A stretch of DNA of 64,000 bases from Actinomycetota bacterium (lineage in GTDB: Bacteria > Actinomycetota > Actinomycetes > Streptosporangiales > Streptosporangiaceae), in the NCBI GenBank assembly GCA_027314515.1, contig DAHVAR010000060.1:1-64000 (forward strand). Reading direction: 5' to 3'. The position numbers and the translations under genes were made by a program. Shown one piece after another: positions 34,053-42,079 of this stretch (its first letter is position 1; each line of letters opens with the position of its first letter). The notes beneath the pieces were generated by a model that saw only the letters and a list, made by a program, of their open reading frames with translations, was not told the DNA's origin and made no database searches.

Positions 34053-34196
34053 GTGGAAAAGCTCGTCATCAAGGCCGCCATCGGGCTGGCTATTGGCTGG
34101 GTCGTTGACCAGGCTGCCGCCGAACTTCTCCGCGAGCTGGGAGCACCGCCGCACACGGCCAAGGCCGTCGGCGCCGTCGTCGGCGCGCTTGTCTGA
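34053..34196 (+). CDS. 47-aa small protein
   Basis: Too short for the track. From GTG 34053: VEKLVIKAAIGLAIGWVVDQ, then AAAELLRELGAPPHTAKAVG, then AVVGALV, stop at 34196. AGGAGG lies 10 bases upstream. Two hydrophobic/amphipathic helices with a short turn suggest a small membrane-associated peptide. The tracked ORF in another frame (34042-34386) is Ser/Arg-rich shadow. Confidence 0.5.
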   Translation: MEKLVIKAAIGLAIGWVVDQAAAELLRELGAPPHTAKAVGAVVGALV

Positions 34197-34229
34197 CGGC
34201 AGCGCATATCGAGTCCCTGTGCAGCCTAG

Positions 34230-34258
34230 CAGGCCCCGGTCGTCAAGACCGGAGCCTG
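34230..34258 (+). terminator. Hairpin, possible terminator
   Basis: CAGGC-CCGGTC / GACCGG-GCCTG with a GTCAA loop and a single C-A mismatch between the two stem parts. No T-run follows, so termination strength is doubtful, but it lies 34 bp after the small gene's stop. Confidence 0.4.
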
Positions 34259-34345
34259 TGTCAGTCCTCAGCAGGGACGATCAGACTGCCCCGTCGGTCG
34301 GCGCGCTTACCCGCGCCGCGGGCGCTGGGAACTTGAGCTTGGTCC

Positions 34346-34555
34346 GTGAAGATAGCGATTCGCGACGGCCGCAAGATTGCTCCTGACGGGAAGGGCGCCG
34401 TGCTCGGGACAATCGAGCACCCGACGTTCCTCGAAGTCGGTGACAAGATCGCGCTAGCTGATGGGACCGACGTAGTTGTGATCGGCGCCGGAGATGTTCG
34501 GCTGGCTGGCCACGATCGCAGCCGCTTTGGCCGCAGGCTTGGCCGCCCTGCGTGA
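34346..34555 (+). CDS. Hypothetical small protein
   Basis: 69 aa from GTG 34346. Only the first ~50 residues (MKIAIRDGRKIAPDGKGAVLGTIEHPTFLEVGDKIALADGTDVVVIGAGDV) look protein-like, with a beta-barrel rhythm; the Arg-rich end suggests frame decay. No ribosome site is clear. The following ~300 bp up to the att repeat (34556-34862) show no gene; the long track ORF through here is an artefact (see rejected list). Confidence 0.3.
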   Translation: MKIAIRDGRKIAPDGKGAVLGTIEHPTFLEVGDKIALADGTDVVVIGAGDVRLAGHDRSRFGRRLGRPA

Positions 34556-34862
34556 CCGCTGCCGGCCGGTTCGCGGCCGGTCGGGCTGGGCGCCCTGTGA
34601 CCGGCGGGGAGTCGGCCACCGGAACCGGCCACGCCAGGCGCAGGGAGGGCCGGTGCGCGCAGTCAGCGAATCGACCGGAGCCGGTGCCAACGGCTCTGCG
34701 TGCTCCCGGCTCGCCACCACGCGCTTAAGCACGCCGAGACCGACCGCGAGCGCTGCGGACGCTGCCTGCGGTGGCACGGCGGCGGTCCGCGACTGGCTCT
34801 TGGGTTTGGCTCTTGGCTCTGCGATGAATCAGCATCGCCAGCAGCCATTTACCTGCGAAAAC

Positions 34863-34908
34863 CTGGAGCCGCCTGTCGGAATCGAACCGACGACCTATTC
34901 ATTACGAG
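34863..34908. other. attL
   Basis: 46 bp (CTGGAGCCGCCTGTCGGAAT ... TTCATTACGAG) identical to 52134-52179. It is the displaced original 3' end of the tRNA-Thr gene, from the anticodon loop through the encoded CCA. The flanking bases differ on both sides, which fixes the limits of the repeat. Confidence 0.9.
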
Positions 34909-35006
34909 CGCACTTCGACATGCCGGTGATCTGGGCACACACGCCCGTGACCTGCATTCCAGCGTCCACCGATGTCCATCAGCGTCTGACCGAGGCCGGG
35001 GCCGTA

Positions 35007-35026
35007 GTCACTCAGTTAGTCACTCA
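35007..35026. repeat. 20-bp repeat, left copy (candidate integrase arm site)
   Basis: GTCACTCAGTTAGTCACTCA, itself two GTCACTCA units spaced 12 bp apart. An identical copy lies at 52069-52088. The left copy is 98 bp inside attL, the right one 45 bp inside attR. Paired short repeats flanking a core site are how arm-type integrase or Xis sites look; binding is inferred. Confidence 0.6.
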
Positions 35027-35220
35027 CTGGCGCGCTCAGCTCGCTGCTGGCTCGACAGGTAGCCGCGTGCGTTTGCCTCATCCCAGCATCCCTGCGACGA
35101 GCAGATACGTATAGGAGCGGGAGTGCCATCACTCCACATGTCAGTGAGGACGTTGACGTCGTTCTGCACTCCATCGCAGAGTTCGCAACGCGGGACATAT
35201 CTTGCGGACTTGGTTGGCAC
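35020..35220 (-). CDS. Small cysteine-rich protein of the AICE
   Basis: 66 aa, start MPTKSARYVPRCELCDG, AGGAGT 6 bases upstream. CELC early and CSSQGC later could make a zinc site; the end is helical and charged (QQRAERASE). Its last codons overlap the 20-bp repeat. No function recognised. Confidence 0.6.
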   Translation of the reverse strand: MPTKSARYVPRCELCDGVQNDVNVLTDMWSDGTPAPIRICSSQGCWDEANARGYLSSQQRAERASE

Positions 35221-35338
35221 TGTGTACTCCTGATCATCGGTCGTGCGGTGCCGCCGGACAGCTGAGCAGAGTCTCGCACCGAATGAGGCGGCTCCGCCCC
35301 CGTCCTCCTGATAGGCGCCGATGATCTCGCCGTACGAA

Positions 35339-35411
35339 GATCACACTCAAGGGTGGCGCGGAGCGCCATCGCGCAGCGACGCGAGCGCAGCGAGCGCCCT
35401 TGACTGTGATC
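35339..35411. repeat. 15-bp inverted repeat with an internal hairpin
   Basis: GATCACACTCAAGGG (35339-35353) and CCCTTGACTGTGATC (35397-35411) pair with one mismatch. The 43 bp between them contain TGGCGC/GCGCCA and GCG-rich repeats that can fold too. It could be a terminator, an origin for lagging-strand conversion or a transfer site; nothing in the sequence decides. Confidence 0.55.
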
Positions 35412-36064
35412 TTTGCTCGGTAGAAGGATGCCGAGCGCGAGGAGGACGGCCGGTCACATCCTGCACACGCAGTTACCGTCACCACGCGTGGCGGCGAGCA
35501 CTGGCGCGGCGGGGATCGCGCGAGCGGACGTGCGGCGGGCCGCCGCGACCGGAGGCAAGCTTGGTGTAGGGAGCGGCGAAAGCCTGCCGCCCAACGGACT
35601 GCGGATGCCCGGCCTTCTCGCCATCCAACCAATCGATCTTCGCCGCTTCTCGCTTGACGCTGACCGGTAACTACCGCGTGCCCGCAAGGTTAAGGGCACG
35701 GGCGTAGGCCCGGTGGCGCGCCGCAGGCGTGCCCTTGAAGACGTAGAGAAAGTTCTCACGGGTGGTGCTGCCGCCTGCTGTGCCGCCTAGAGCCTGGGTA
35801 GTGCTGATTGATCAACTCAATCACGGAGACCTCTGCTCGCTGCGGCGTGCAATCACCATGCGTCGCGAGGCTTGGGCTCATCGAAGCGCGCCCGTGCACA
35901 GGGCAGGATCTTGCGGAAGTGTCGAGAGCGCCGCGCTGGCATCCGATGCGGCGTGTCCGACTGCCAGAGCGTCCGACGCGCGAACCTGCGCCAAAGGACC
36001 TGCACAGCCCGGTAGGTACGACTAACCTCATCCCTGACCAATTCATTGCTAGGGGCCGGGACTT
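35412..36064. other. No convincing gene (~650 bp)
   Basis: On the minus strand two pieces in one frame read protein-like but are split by a TAG and lack a start codon: TTRENFLYVFKGTPAARHRA ... ALNLAGTR, then VSVKREAAKIDWLDGEKAGH and onwards. This may be a decayed gene. A 7-bp hairpin CGTGCCC/GGGCACG lies at 35677-35700. The end of the interval leads into the 301-aa gene. Confidence 0.4.
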
Positions 36065-36970
36065 ATGGAACATGTTATCCGATTTTATCGGATAGTCGAC
36101 CAAGATCAATTGCCTTTCCCGAATGCGTTTCCTTTCGAAGACCTTCGAGATGTCATTGTCGGCCTTCCGGATGAGGCTGCTTACGTCGCGCTCAACAGGA
36201 TGGAGCTGCTTGGTTCCGCATGGACCCCGAGGTCAGGCGCTGGCGCTAGGCAGCAGGTGGGACTGCTGGCACTCGACAGGATCACTCGTGAACCACAGCT
36301 ACGTATAGAACGGCGACGGAGCTATCGTCCGCTTGTGCTGGGAGACGGAGAAAACCTTGCTGATCCCACGTTTTACTCTGTGTTCGACCGCGGTGTCCTG
36401 GCCGTCATGCGAACCAGCACCCTTGCTCCTGGTCCGGCCTCCTTCCGGGACTATGTCAACTACCTAGAGGTGCTCAAGCCACCTATAGGCATCGTTCCGC
36501 TTGTTGACGGAAACGCAGTGCGTGCTCTGAGTCAGGTCGGAACGCTTACAAAGTTGACGGTCGCGGTTGGTCCTGACGTGAACCCGGACACCTTCAGTAG
36601 CTCTCAGATGATCGCGGATGCTATACGTAGTGCGCGCCAGTCGCTTGGTGGTGTGGCGGTCGAGCTAACTGTCAAGATCGCTGCCAAGGGGCAGGCGGCT
36701 GCGGCGGAGGAAGCCCATCGGCAACTCTCGAACATAGTCACTTCAAGCGCGCTCGCCTTCACCGAGAAGGCTCAGATCAGTTATCGCCGTCTAGAAGATG
36801 GCAGAGCGGACACTCACGACTTCCTTCAGGAGGCAATCACTAAATCGGCGGCAGTCGAGTTGGACGCTCAGACCAGGCAGCCGATCGAATCGTCCGTCTC
36901 TGAGGCAATTGCGGCTGCTTATGACAGCCTGTATGAAGACATCCAGTCGGCCTTGCGTCCTACAAGTTGA
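36065..36970 (+). CDS. Unknown cytosolic protein, first gene of a two-gene cargo pair
   Basis: 301 aa with no signal or membrane segment. N-terminal half is mixed alpha/beta (VIRFYRIVDQDQLPFPNAFPFEDLRDVIVGL ... GENLADPTFYSVFDRGVLAVMRTSTLAPGPASFRDYVNYLE); C-terminal half is mostly helical. The 'FYSVFD.GVLAV.R....GP..F..Y' stretch is reminiscent of RexA-like or other phage-defence cytosolic proteins, but I cannot assign a family. It is followed 25 bp later by a membrane protein and lies beside a restriction-modification set, so a defence role is plausible. Inference only. Confidence 0.6.
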   Translation: MEHVIRFYRIVDQDQLPFPNAFPFEDLRDVIVGLPDEAAYVALNRMELLGSAWTPRSGAGARQQVGLLALDRITREPQLRIERRRSYRPLVLGDGENLADPTFYSVFDRGVLAVMRTSTLAPGPASFRDYVNYLEVLKPPIGIVPLVDGNAVRALSQVGTLTKLTVAVGPDVNPDTFSSSQMIADAIRSARQSLGGVAVELTVKIAAKGQAAAAEEAHRQLSNIVTSSALAFTEKAQISYRRLEDGRADTHDFLQEAITKSAAVELDAQTRQPIESSVSEAIAAAYDSLYEDIQSALRPTS

Positions 36971-36995
36971 CAGACCCATAGCGTAACCTCGCACT

Positions 36996-37589
36996 GTGGT
37001 CGATCGGCTAGGACTCGCTCGTAAGCGGCTCTTGGCCTGGTGTATGAGGCCGGGCAGGCGGCTTTTGGCCTTCTGGATCCAGTGGTGGTGGGCTGACGCC
37101 CTAGTAGCTGCTGCAGTGGCATTAATGCTTCATGCGTCTGTACGGCCAGGTACTGGCGTAGACATCGTCGGCGAGCTAGGTCTGAGCGGTCGGATAGGCG
37201 CGTACGCGAACATGTTGCAACTGACTGTGATCTTTGCAGGGTTCAGCGGGGTCGGTTTCGCGATCTATCTAGGTCTAGGGAGTCGAAGCGTTCGCCAGAT
37301 CAAGCTCGCGGCTGGGGCTCCACTGCTGCGTGTATGGATCGCGGCGCTGGTCACTCCGTGGCTCTGCGCGCTCATCCTGGTCTTCTGCGGTGTGACCGAT
37401 AGAGGTCCGGCTGGAAGCAGGAATGACACGCGGTGGGTCGCGATCGCTGCACTGGCGGTTGTCTTTCTTCAGATGGCCCGGATCGTGTGGATCTTCTATC
37501 AACTTGCAGTAACGGAGCTAGAGTCTGCGAGGCCGGCGAAGAACGTCAGTAGCGACGAGGTGCATGTGATCGGATACCGGGCCTCGTAG
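36996..37589 (+). CDS. Unknown 3-4-TM membrane protein, second gene of the pair
   Basis: 197 aa. Hydrophobic segments at about 28-46 (WADALVAAAVALMLHAS), 72-94 (LQLTVIFAGFSGVGFAIYLGL), 108-130 (VWIAALVTPWLCALILVFCG) and 146-170 (WVAIAALAVVFLQMARIVWIFYQLAV). Short charged C-terminus. Start GTG or ATG near 36996. Same strand as the 301-aa gene; together they recall known sensor-plus-membrane-effector defence pairs (RexAB, Kiwa) in layout, not in recognised sequence. Confidence 0.6.
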   Translation: MVDRLGLARKRLLAWCMRPGRRLLAFWIQWWWADALVAAAVALMLHASVRPGTGVDIVGELGLSGRIGAYANMLQLTVIFAGFSGVGFAIYLGLGSRSVRQIKLAAGAPLLRVWIAALVTPWLCALILVFCGVTDRGPAGSRNDTRWVAIAALAVVFLQMARIVWIFYQLAVTELESARPAKNVSSDEVHVIGYRAS

Positions 37590-37705
37590 TCGCTACGCTC
37601 TTCACCCTGGCGAGGGTCGCGCGAAAGCCATGACGTAAGTTGATCAAGACGTCCGCACTCCATGATTTGTAGAGAGTTGCCGACCGCTGAGGTCAGGAGA
37701 GCGCT

Positions 37706-38626
37706 CTAGCCGACGCCGGCTGAATTTATCCACTTAATCATGGCGGAGATGTTCATTGTTGGTACGTCGTGAGACCACCAAATGGTCAGGCCACGCTCCT
37801 GTGCAGCAATCAAGTTTCCACTGTTGTACACACCAGCAATCACCGCGGCTGGAACGATGCCCAGCACGCCAAAGTCCTCGAGCCACTCGCGCGCCTTGCC
37901 TAGTGCATCGTTAATGCGTTTCGTCGAGTTCACCTTCGAGTTGCTGACCTTACATTCGATGGCGAGAATTCGGTCGTCCCGGAGGCCAACAACTACATCT
38001 GCTTTCTTCTTTCCAACTAGACTCTCGCCGCAGAATTCGCCAGACTTCGGGAACGCTCTCGAGGAACGTATCTCTCGAGTGGCTACCTGCTCAAAGTTCG
38101 CTTGACGGAGTGCCTCCTTGACAAGGCTCTCTTGTTCTTTCTTGGCCTCGTTACGCCGAGCCGTTTCTACTTTCTGCGCGGCCAACTGCGCAGCGGTCGA
38201 GATAATGGCAGCGTAACGCTCGACCTCAGTCGGCTCGTGGTTATCAACTACCCAAGGGAACCTGTGCGAGTCTATGTAAGTGCGTATCGTGTCAACTACA
38301 TCTGGCCACATGTCAGGCTTGGAGTATTGGCTCTCACGCACACCGCTAAGCGTCTCTAGGTCATCGTCGGAGACTGGCGGAGCCGCGACATAGCGCAGAG
38401 CTGCCAGGTAACCACCGTCGATGATGGCCTGGCCCCCGACCTCCTCAAGGGCGGCGAGGTCTGTTGTCAACTCCAGAAGGTCCTCGACGGCACTCTGCGC
38501 TTCGTTGAAGTGAGAGGAGTAGTCTTCACGGGCCTCGCTGAGGCGTTGATCGCGGAAGAGCTCGATACCACGCTCGACGCCCTGCGCAAACTCCTCAGGC
38601 GTCCAACGTGGGGGTGAGAGGGCCAT
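37706..38626 (-). CDS. XamI-family type II restriction endonuclease
   Basis: 306 aa. The N-terminus PPRWTPEEFAQGVERGIELF is typical of XamI-family enzymes. The PD-(D/E)XK site is visible as KKKADVVVGLRDDRILAIECKVSNSKVNSTKR, with Asp about 10 residues before the E-x-K. XamI is known to cut GTCGAC; the specificity here is not determined. It overlaps the methyltransferase gene by 32 bp on the same strand, the usual tight link of a restriction-modification pair. Confidence 0.8.
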   Translation of the reverse strand: MALSPPRWTPEEFAQGVERGIELFRDQRLSEAREDYSSHFNEAQSAVEDLLELTTDLAALEEVGGQAIIDGGYLAALRYVAAPPVSDDDLETLSGVRESQYSKPDMWPDVVDTIRTYIDSHRFPWVVDNHEPTEVERYAAIISTAAQLAAQKVETARRNEAKKEQESLVKEALRQANFEQVATREIRSSRAFPKSGEFCGESLVGKKKADVVVGLRDDRILAIECKVSNSKVNSTKRINDALGKAREWLEDFGVLGIVPAAVIAGVYNSGNLIAAQERGLTIWWSHDVPTMNISAMIKWINSAGVG

Positions 38627-40211
38627 GACCCATTAGGGTACCTATATCAGGAACCATCAGACGTTCCATCTCCTTAGGTTCGAACTTGATCAACCCTCCC
38701 GCGTAGATGCGACCTTGAGCGTTTGCAGCACCGTTGCGGAGCGCCTCAGCTAGGCGAGTCAGGGTGTGGGCGTCGAGGTCCTGGCGAGGGTAGAGACCGT
38801 GTGCGATATTGATGTGTCGCGCTTCAGCCGCGTTGAGGACGAATGCTGGTGGGCGCCTCGCCATGTAGGTCGCGAGTATCGGAGCAGGCGCCGTCAGGCC
38901 CACCGACCACCAGGTACGTCTGTGGGCGGCAATGTAGCCCTTGTCGGCTCCGGCTTGCTTGGCCGATCCGATGAACCGACTGACCTTCTCTCTGTCGGTG
39001 TTATCTAGCTCATCCAGTTCAGATGGAATGTCTACGACCAGGCGCAAGTGCCCGTCGTCAGACAACACAGTGCCGGCAGCAAACAACTCACGGGCGCGGG
39101 TCACCGCTGGATACAGGACTGATGGAGGTAGATCCGCCTGGTGCCGTAGCACCCAGATTGCATTGGCACCCGTGACAGCCCCGCGATGGACTCGACAAAG
39201 CTCGCCGAGCTGAATGAAACCTTCAGGGGCCTTGGCCGACGATCGGAGAAGGCCGGTCCAGCGTGACGACTCTTGCAGCCGAGCGCGCGCTACGGGACGG
39301 CCCGACCTGGCGAGATCCTTCAGCTCATGTTTGGATTCCACGTCTTGCAGTCTGATGTTCTGTTCTTGGCTACCGATCTTGAAGGTGGTGATTACAGCAG
39401 TTGTTTGGGTGCCTTCGAACGGCAACGCCTTCGGCTCAATCACATGCAGCGATTGGCCTCCCAGGCGACCGAGGACAAGAGATCGCATGATCGCTCCGTA
39501 GTTGACGTCGAGCCATTCCGCCGAGGTGACGAAACAGCCCACGTCGTACGGGCGGGCCAAGATCGCTGTAGCGAGGAAGAAGTAAGCGTGCAAGCCGGCC
39601 AGGCCGCTGATTCGTTGGCCAATACTGGCGGCGGCATTCTGAGCCCACGCCTTCGCCTCTGGCGGCAGCTGGTGGTGACGCACGTATGGTGGATTCCCTA
39701 TGAATGCAGTGCGACCGCTGATGCCCAGCAGATGAAGGCTCGTGTAATCACCTTGGGCGACCCGGACGTTGGCCACATTCATGGTCGCGAGCATTGCCCT
39801 CGTCATGAGAGTCGCGACCGGGTCGGTGTCGACGGCGACGGCATCGACGGAAGGTGATCGCCGCAGGACTTCAGCAAGAAAGCGGCCTGATCCGGCGCCA
39901 GCATCGATGACGCGAGTAGGCCGCTGCTCAAGGGTCCAGTCCACCATTGGTGCGACAATCGCTCTGGGCGTGTACACAGCGCCATTAGCTCGTCGGGTCG
40001 ATGCGTCGCGAAGGAGGCAGAACGCCTCTCCCAACGGATCGCCGCCCGCGAGTATGGCTGACCGAGCAGTTACTACCTGCGAAAGTGGCGGTTCCGGAGC
40101 ATCCGTTGCCCGTCGAACAAGCTGGGTTTCGTCCCGCGAGAGCGGCCCGCCGAACTCGGTCGCGCCGAGTGATATCGCCAGGCGAATCAGCGACTGCTCG
40201 GACCGAATCAT
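38595..40211 (-). CDS. DNA adenine methyltransferase of the XamI-type system
   Basis: 538 aa. Gamma-type N6-adenine methyltransferase order: motif I RVIDAGAGSGRFLAEVL (about 100), then catalytic NPPY in FIGNPPYVRHHQLP (about 170). GAVYTPRAIVAPMVDW is the motif X region. The C-terminal half is the target-recognition part. It protects the host from the downstream endonuclease. Confidence 0.87.
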   Translation of the reverse strand: MIRSEQSLIRLAISLGATEFGGPLSRDETQLVRRATDAPEPPLSQVVTARSAILAGGDPLGEAFCLLRDASTRRANGAVYTPRAIVAPMVDWTLEQRPTRVIDAGAGSGRFLAEVLRRSPSVDAVAVDTDPVATLMTRAMLATMNVANVRVAQGDYTSLHLLGISGRTAFIGNPPYVRHHQLPPEAKAWAQNAAASIGQRISGLAGLHAYFFLATAILARPYDVGCFVTSAEWLDVNYGAIMRSLVLGRLGGQSLHVIEPKALPFEGTQTTAVITTFKIGSQEQNIRLQDVESKHELKDLARSGRPVARARLQESSRWTGLLRSSAKAPEGFIQLGELCRVHRGAVTGANAIWVLRHQADLPPSVLYPAVTRARELFAAGTVLSDDGHLRLVVDIPSELDELDNTDREKVSRFIGSAKQAGADKGYIAAHRRTWWSVGLTAPAPILATYMARRPPAFVLNAAEARHINIAHGLYPRQDLDAHTLTRLAEALRNGAANAQGRIYAGGLIKFEPKEMERLMVPDIGTLMGHGPLTPTLDA

Positions 40212-40448
40212 CTACGCTCCTCGCCGTAGCCTGAACACGCCTCGTGACACCCGTTCGAAGTACCGCTCGTCCTGCAGACCGCTGCGGTAGGACGAATCCG
40301 GTGCGACGCCGACTTTTGGTGCGATCGCAGCTTTGATCTCGGTGATTGAGGCAGGTTCGCCCTCTTTGCTGGCGAGGTAGTCCCGCATGGCTGCCTTAAG
40401 CTCACCGTGGGGCCGCCGCCGCCGCGGACTGATCGCGTGTCCGGCCAT
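40212..40448 (-). CDS. Small winged-helix protein (HARE-HTH-like) upstream of the methyltransferase
   Basis: 78 aa. ELKAAMRDYLASKEGEPASITEIKAAIAPKVGVAPDSSYRSGLQDERYFERVSRGVFRLRRG has the order of a HARE-HTH winged helix, a domain often tied to restriction-modification genes. Its TAG lies directly against the methyltransferase ATG. It may be the control protein of the system or part of DNA recognition. Confidence 0.55.
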   Translation of the reverse strand: MAGHAISPRRRRPHGELKAAMRDYLASKEGEPASITEIKAAIAPKVGVAPDSSYRSGLQDERYFERVSRGVFRLRRGA

Positions 40449-40578
40449 CGTGCTCAGCTTTCCCGAGTCGACGTTATTGCGTCGACGCTATCACGGCGGT
40501 TTAGCGCTCTGGAAGCACCGACATCCGTAGTCACTGCGCCATTTACGGCGAGCGGCAGTCAGGGGACTGTCGGCCTGC

Positions 40579-40785
40579 TCAGTGGGCTGCGCGCTGTTCG
40601 GGGATCTCCGAGAGCAGGGCGCGCACTTCGGCCTCGCGATAACGGCGGTGCCCGCCGAGCGTCCTGATTGATGTCAACTTCCCAGCCTTAGCCCAGCGGG
40701 TCACTGTCTTGGGGTCGACCCGGAACATGGTCGCGACTTCGGCTGGTGTAAGTAGGGGCTCACTTTCGGGTGCTCGCGCAGGCAT
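40579..40785 (-). CDS. BldC-like MerR-family regulator (extra copy on the AICE)
   Basis: 68 aa. LLTPAEVATMFRVDPKTVTRWAKAGKL, TSIRTLGGHRRYREAEVRALL is, from memory, almost the same as Streptomyces BldC, the small MerR-type regulator that delays sporulation. Core bldC is normally a single chromosomal gene in another setting, so this is likely a paralogue carried by the element. Excisionases share this fold, but the similarity to BldC is much closer. Confidence 0.85.
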   Translation of the reverse strand: MPARAPESEPLLTPAEVATMFRVDPKTVTRWAKAGKLTSIRTLGGHRRYREAEVRALLSEIPEQRAAH

Positions 40786-41107
40786 GGCTTACGCCCTTCC
40801 TCTCCCAGGGCGCCGAGTCCGCTACGCCGACGGATGTCCCATATGGAGTGTTCATCTTGATTTTGGCATCACTAACCGCAGCAAAGCAACCACCCGCAGC
40901 ACTCCTCTGCGGCGGGGTACAAGTCGCTTCTGGGCCAGCGAGCTGAGTTGTCAGTAGCCATGTTGCTTCACTTGGCGTTCCGTGCCCGGCGGAACCGCTC
41001 AGTAACGGGTTGGCCATGCTTCTGTGAGGCTGTGGAGTGATGCAAGGCCCTGCTCGGGTTGGGCTGGGGGTGGCGTTTGCGTAACTCCTGGCGTGTTAAC
41101 CGTCGGC
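40786..41107. other. Intergenic region (~320 bp)
   Basis: Upstream of the bldC-like gene and downstream of the GntR gene. No gene seen. The GC content is lower than the flanks (CATCTTGATTTTGGCATCAC), which suggests regulatory sequence, but I could not fix a promoter. Confidence 0.4.
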
Positions 41108-41359
41108 TCAGGGCTCTGGCCGCACGTACGTCCCGCGACCCTGCACCGTCACCACTAGGCCATTGTCACGAAGCACCGCTATGGCCTGCCGTACTGTGCC
41201 GCGCGCAAGGCCGCTGGCGTCTATCAGGTCAGACTCGCTAGGTAGAGGCTGGTCGGCGCGCAGCGCTCCGGTCTCGATCTGCGCAGCGAGATAGTCCGCT
41301 AGTTGTTTGTATGCGGGTATGGACGAGCGCAAGTCAATCTTGATCTCCTGCGCAACCAT
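41108..41359 (-). CDS. GntR-family HTH-only regulator
   Basis: 83 aa from ATG 41359 (MVAQEIKIDLRSSIPAYKQLADYLAAQIETGALRADQ). Winged helix LPSESDLIDASGLARGTVRQAIAVLRDNGLVVTVQGRGTYVRPE, with no ligand-binding domain. Such short GntR proteins often control AICE transfer or maintenance genes (compare KorSA of pSAM2). It diverges from a small gene at 41454. Confidence 0.8.
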   Translation of the reverse strand: MVAQEIKIDLRSSIPAYKQLADYLAAQIETGALRADQPLPSESDLIDASGLARGTVRQAIAVLRDNGLVVTVQGRGTYVRPEP

Positions 41360-41453
41360 AAGGACATGACACACTCCGCTATAGGACGTGCCTGTCGCTC
41401 GGTACGACCTGGACGACCTGGACGACTTATATATGTCGGACTACCATGTGGTT

Positions 41454-41681
41454 ATGTCCCACACCGACCGAGAAGAAACCGCGGACTCAAGCGAGGGTCT
41501 CGACAGCACTGCCAAGGTCGTGTCGCTATTGGCCGACTACGGGCATGACTGGCAGATCGACCGGCAGGTCTCGCCTACCGCATGGGTGGCGCTTCGCCGT
41601 TGCCAGCCGCCCGCCGTAGAAGTCCACTGTGCACTGACCATTGACGAGCTCCGGGCGAAGCTGGAACGCGCCGGGAGCTAG
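41454..41681 (+). CDS. Hypothetical protein divergent from the GntR regulator
   Basis: 75 aa from ATG 41454 (MSHTDREETADSSEGLDST); the track starts at GTG 41388 and would add an Asp-rich leader DLDDLDDLYMSDY. There is a TTATATA stretch at about 41428 that could be a promoter -10 box, which favours the later start. Sequence AKVVSLLADYGHDWQIDRQVSPTAWVALRRCQPP is compact but not assigned. Confidence 0.55.
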   Translation: MSHTDREETADSSEGLDSTAKVVSLLADYGHDWQIDRQVSPTAWVALRRCQPPAVEVHCALTIDELRAKLERAGS

Positions 41682-41740
41682 TTGAAACAACGAAGCATTG
41701 CAGGCACGCCCAGAGCTGAACCGCAGTACTTCGAAGTTGG

Positions 41741-42052
41741 TTACATGATGGCTGCCGAGCGATCGTTCAGTCGGTCGATTAGCGTATCCGCGGCCTCACG
41801 ATGCCACCTCACTCCGCCCTGGCCGTCTGTGGTCTCTAAGATCACGACAGCGCGGCGGTCCTCGGCCCCAGCATGTCCGATTTCTTCAAGTAGAGCGATC
41901 TGCGATGCAGTGGAGCAGCGTGAGCCACTTAACAGGACGGTCCGGCCAGTTATGCACTCTGCATGCAGCCCATTGACACCGCCTTCAATTAACACTATTG
42001 AGTCCGCGCGAACCAGGACGTCTCCTGCAGCCCGAATCCAAACATTACTCAC
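41741..42052 (-). CDS. Hypothetical protein downstream of creatininase
   Basis: 103 aa from GTG 42052, with AGGAGAG 6 bases upstream (the track's TTG at 42079 has none). WIRAAGDVLVRADSIVLIEGGVNGLHAECITGRTVLLSGS is beta-rich. It follows the creatininase gene by 27 bp and probably belongs to its operon. Family not recognised. Confidence 0.55.
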   Translation of the reverse strand: MSNVWIRAAGDVLVRADSIVLIEGGVNGLHAECITGRTVLLSGSRCSTASQIALLEEIGHAGAEDRRAVVILETTDGQGGVRWHREAADTLIDRLNDRSAAIM

Positions 42053-42079
42053 AGCCGCTCTCCTGTCCAAGCTTCTCAA

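Noticed and set aside
34494-35114. 206-aa ORF running through attL with a 'PPVGIEPTTYS' stretch
   Set aside because: That phrase is the well-known translation of tRNA sequence; the ORF crosses the att repeat and has no family similarity.
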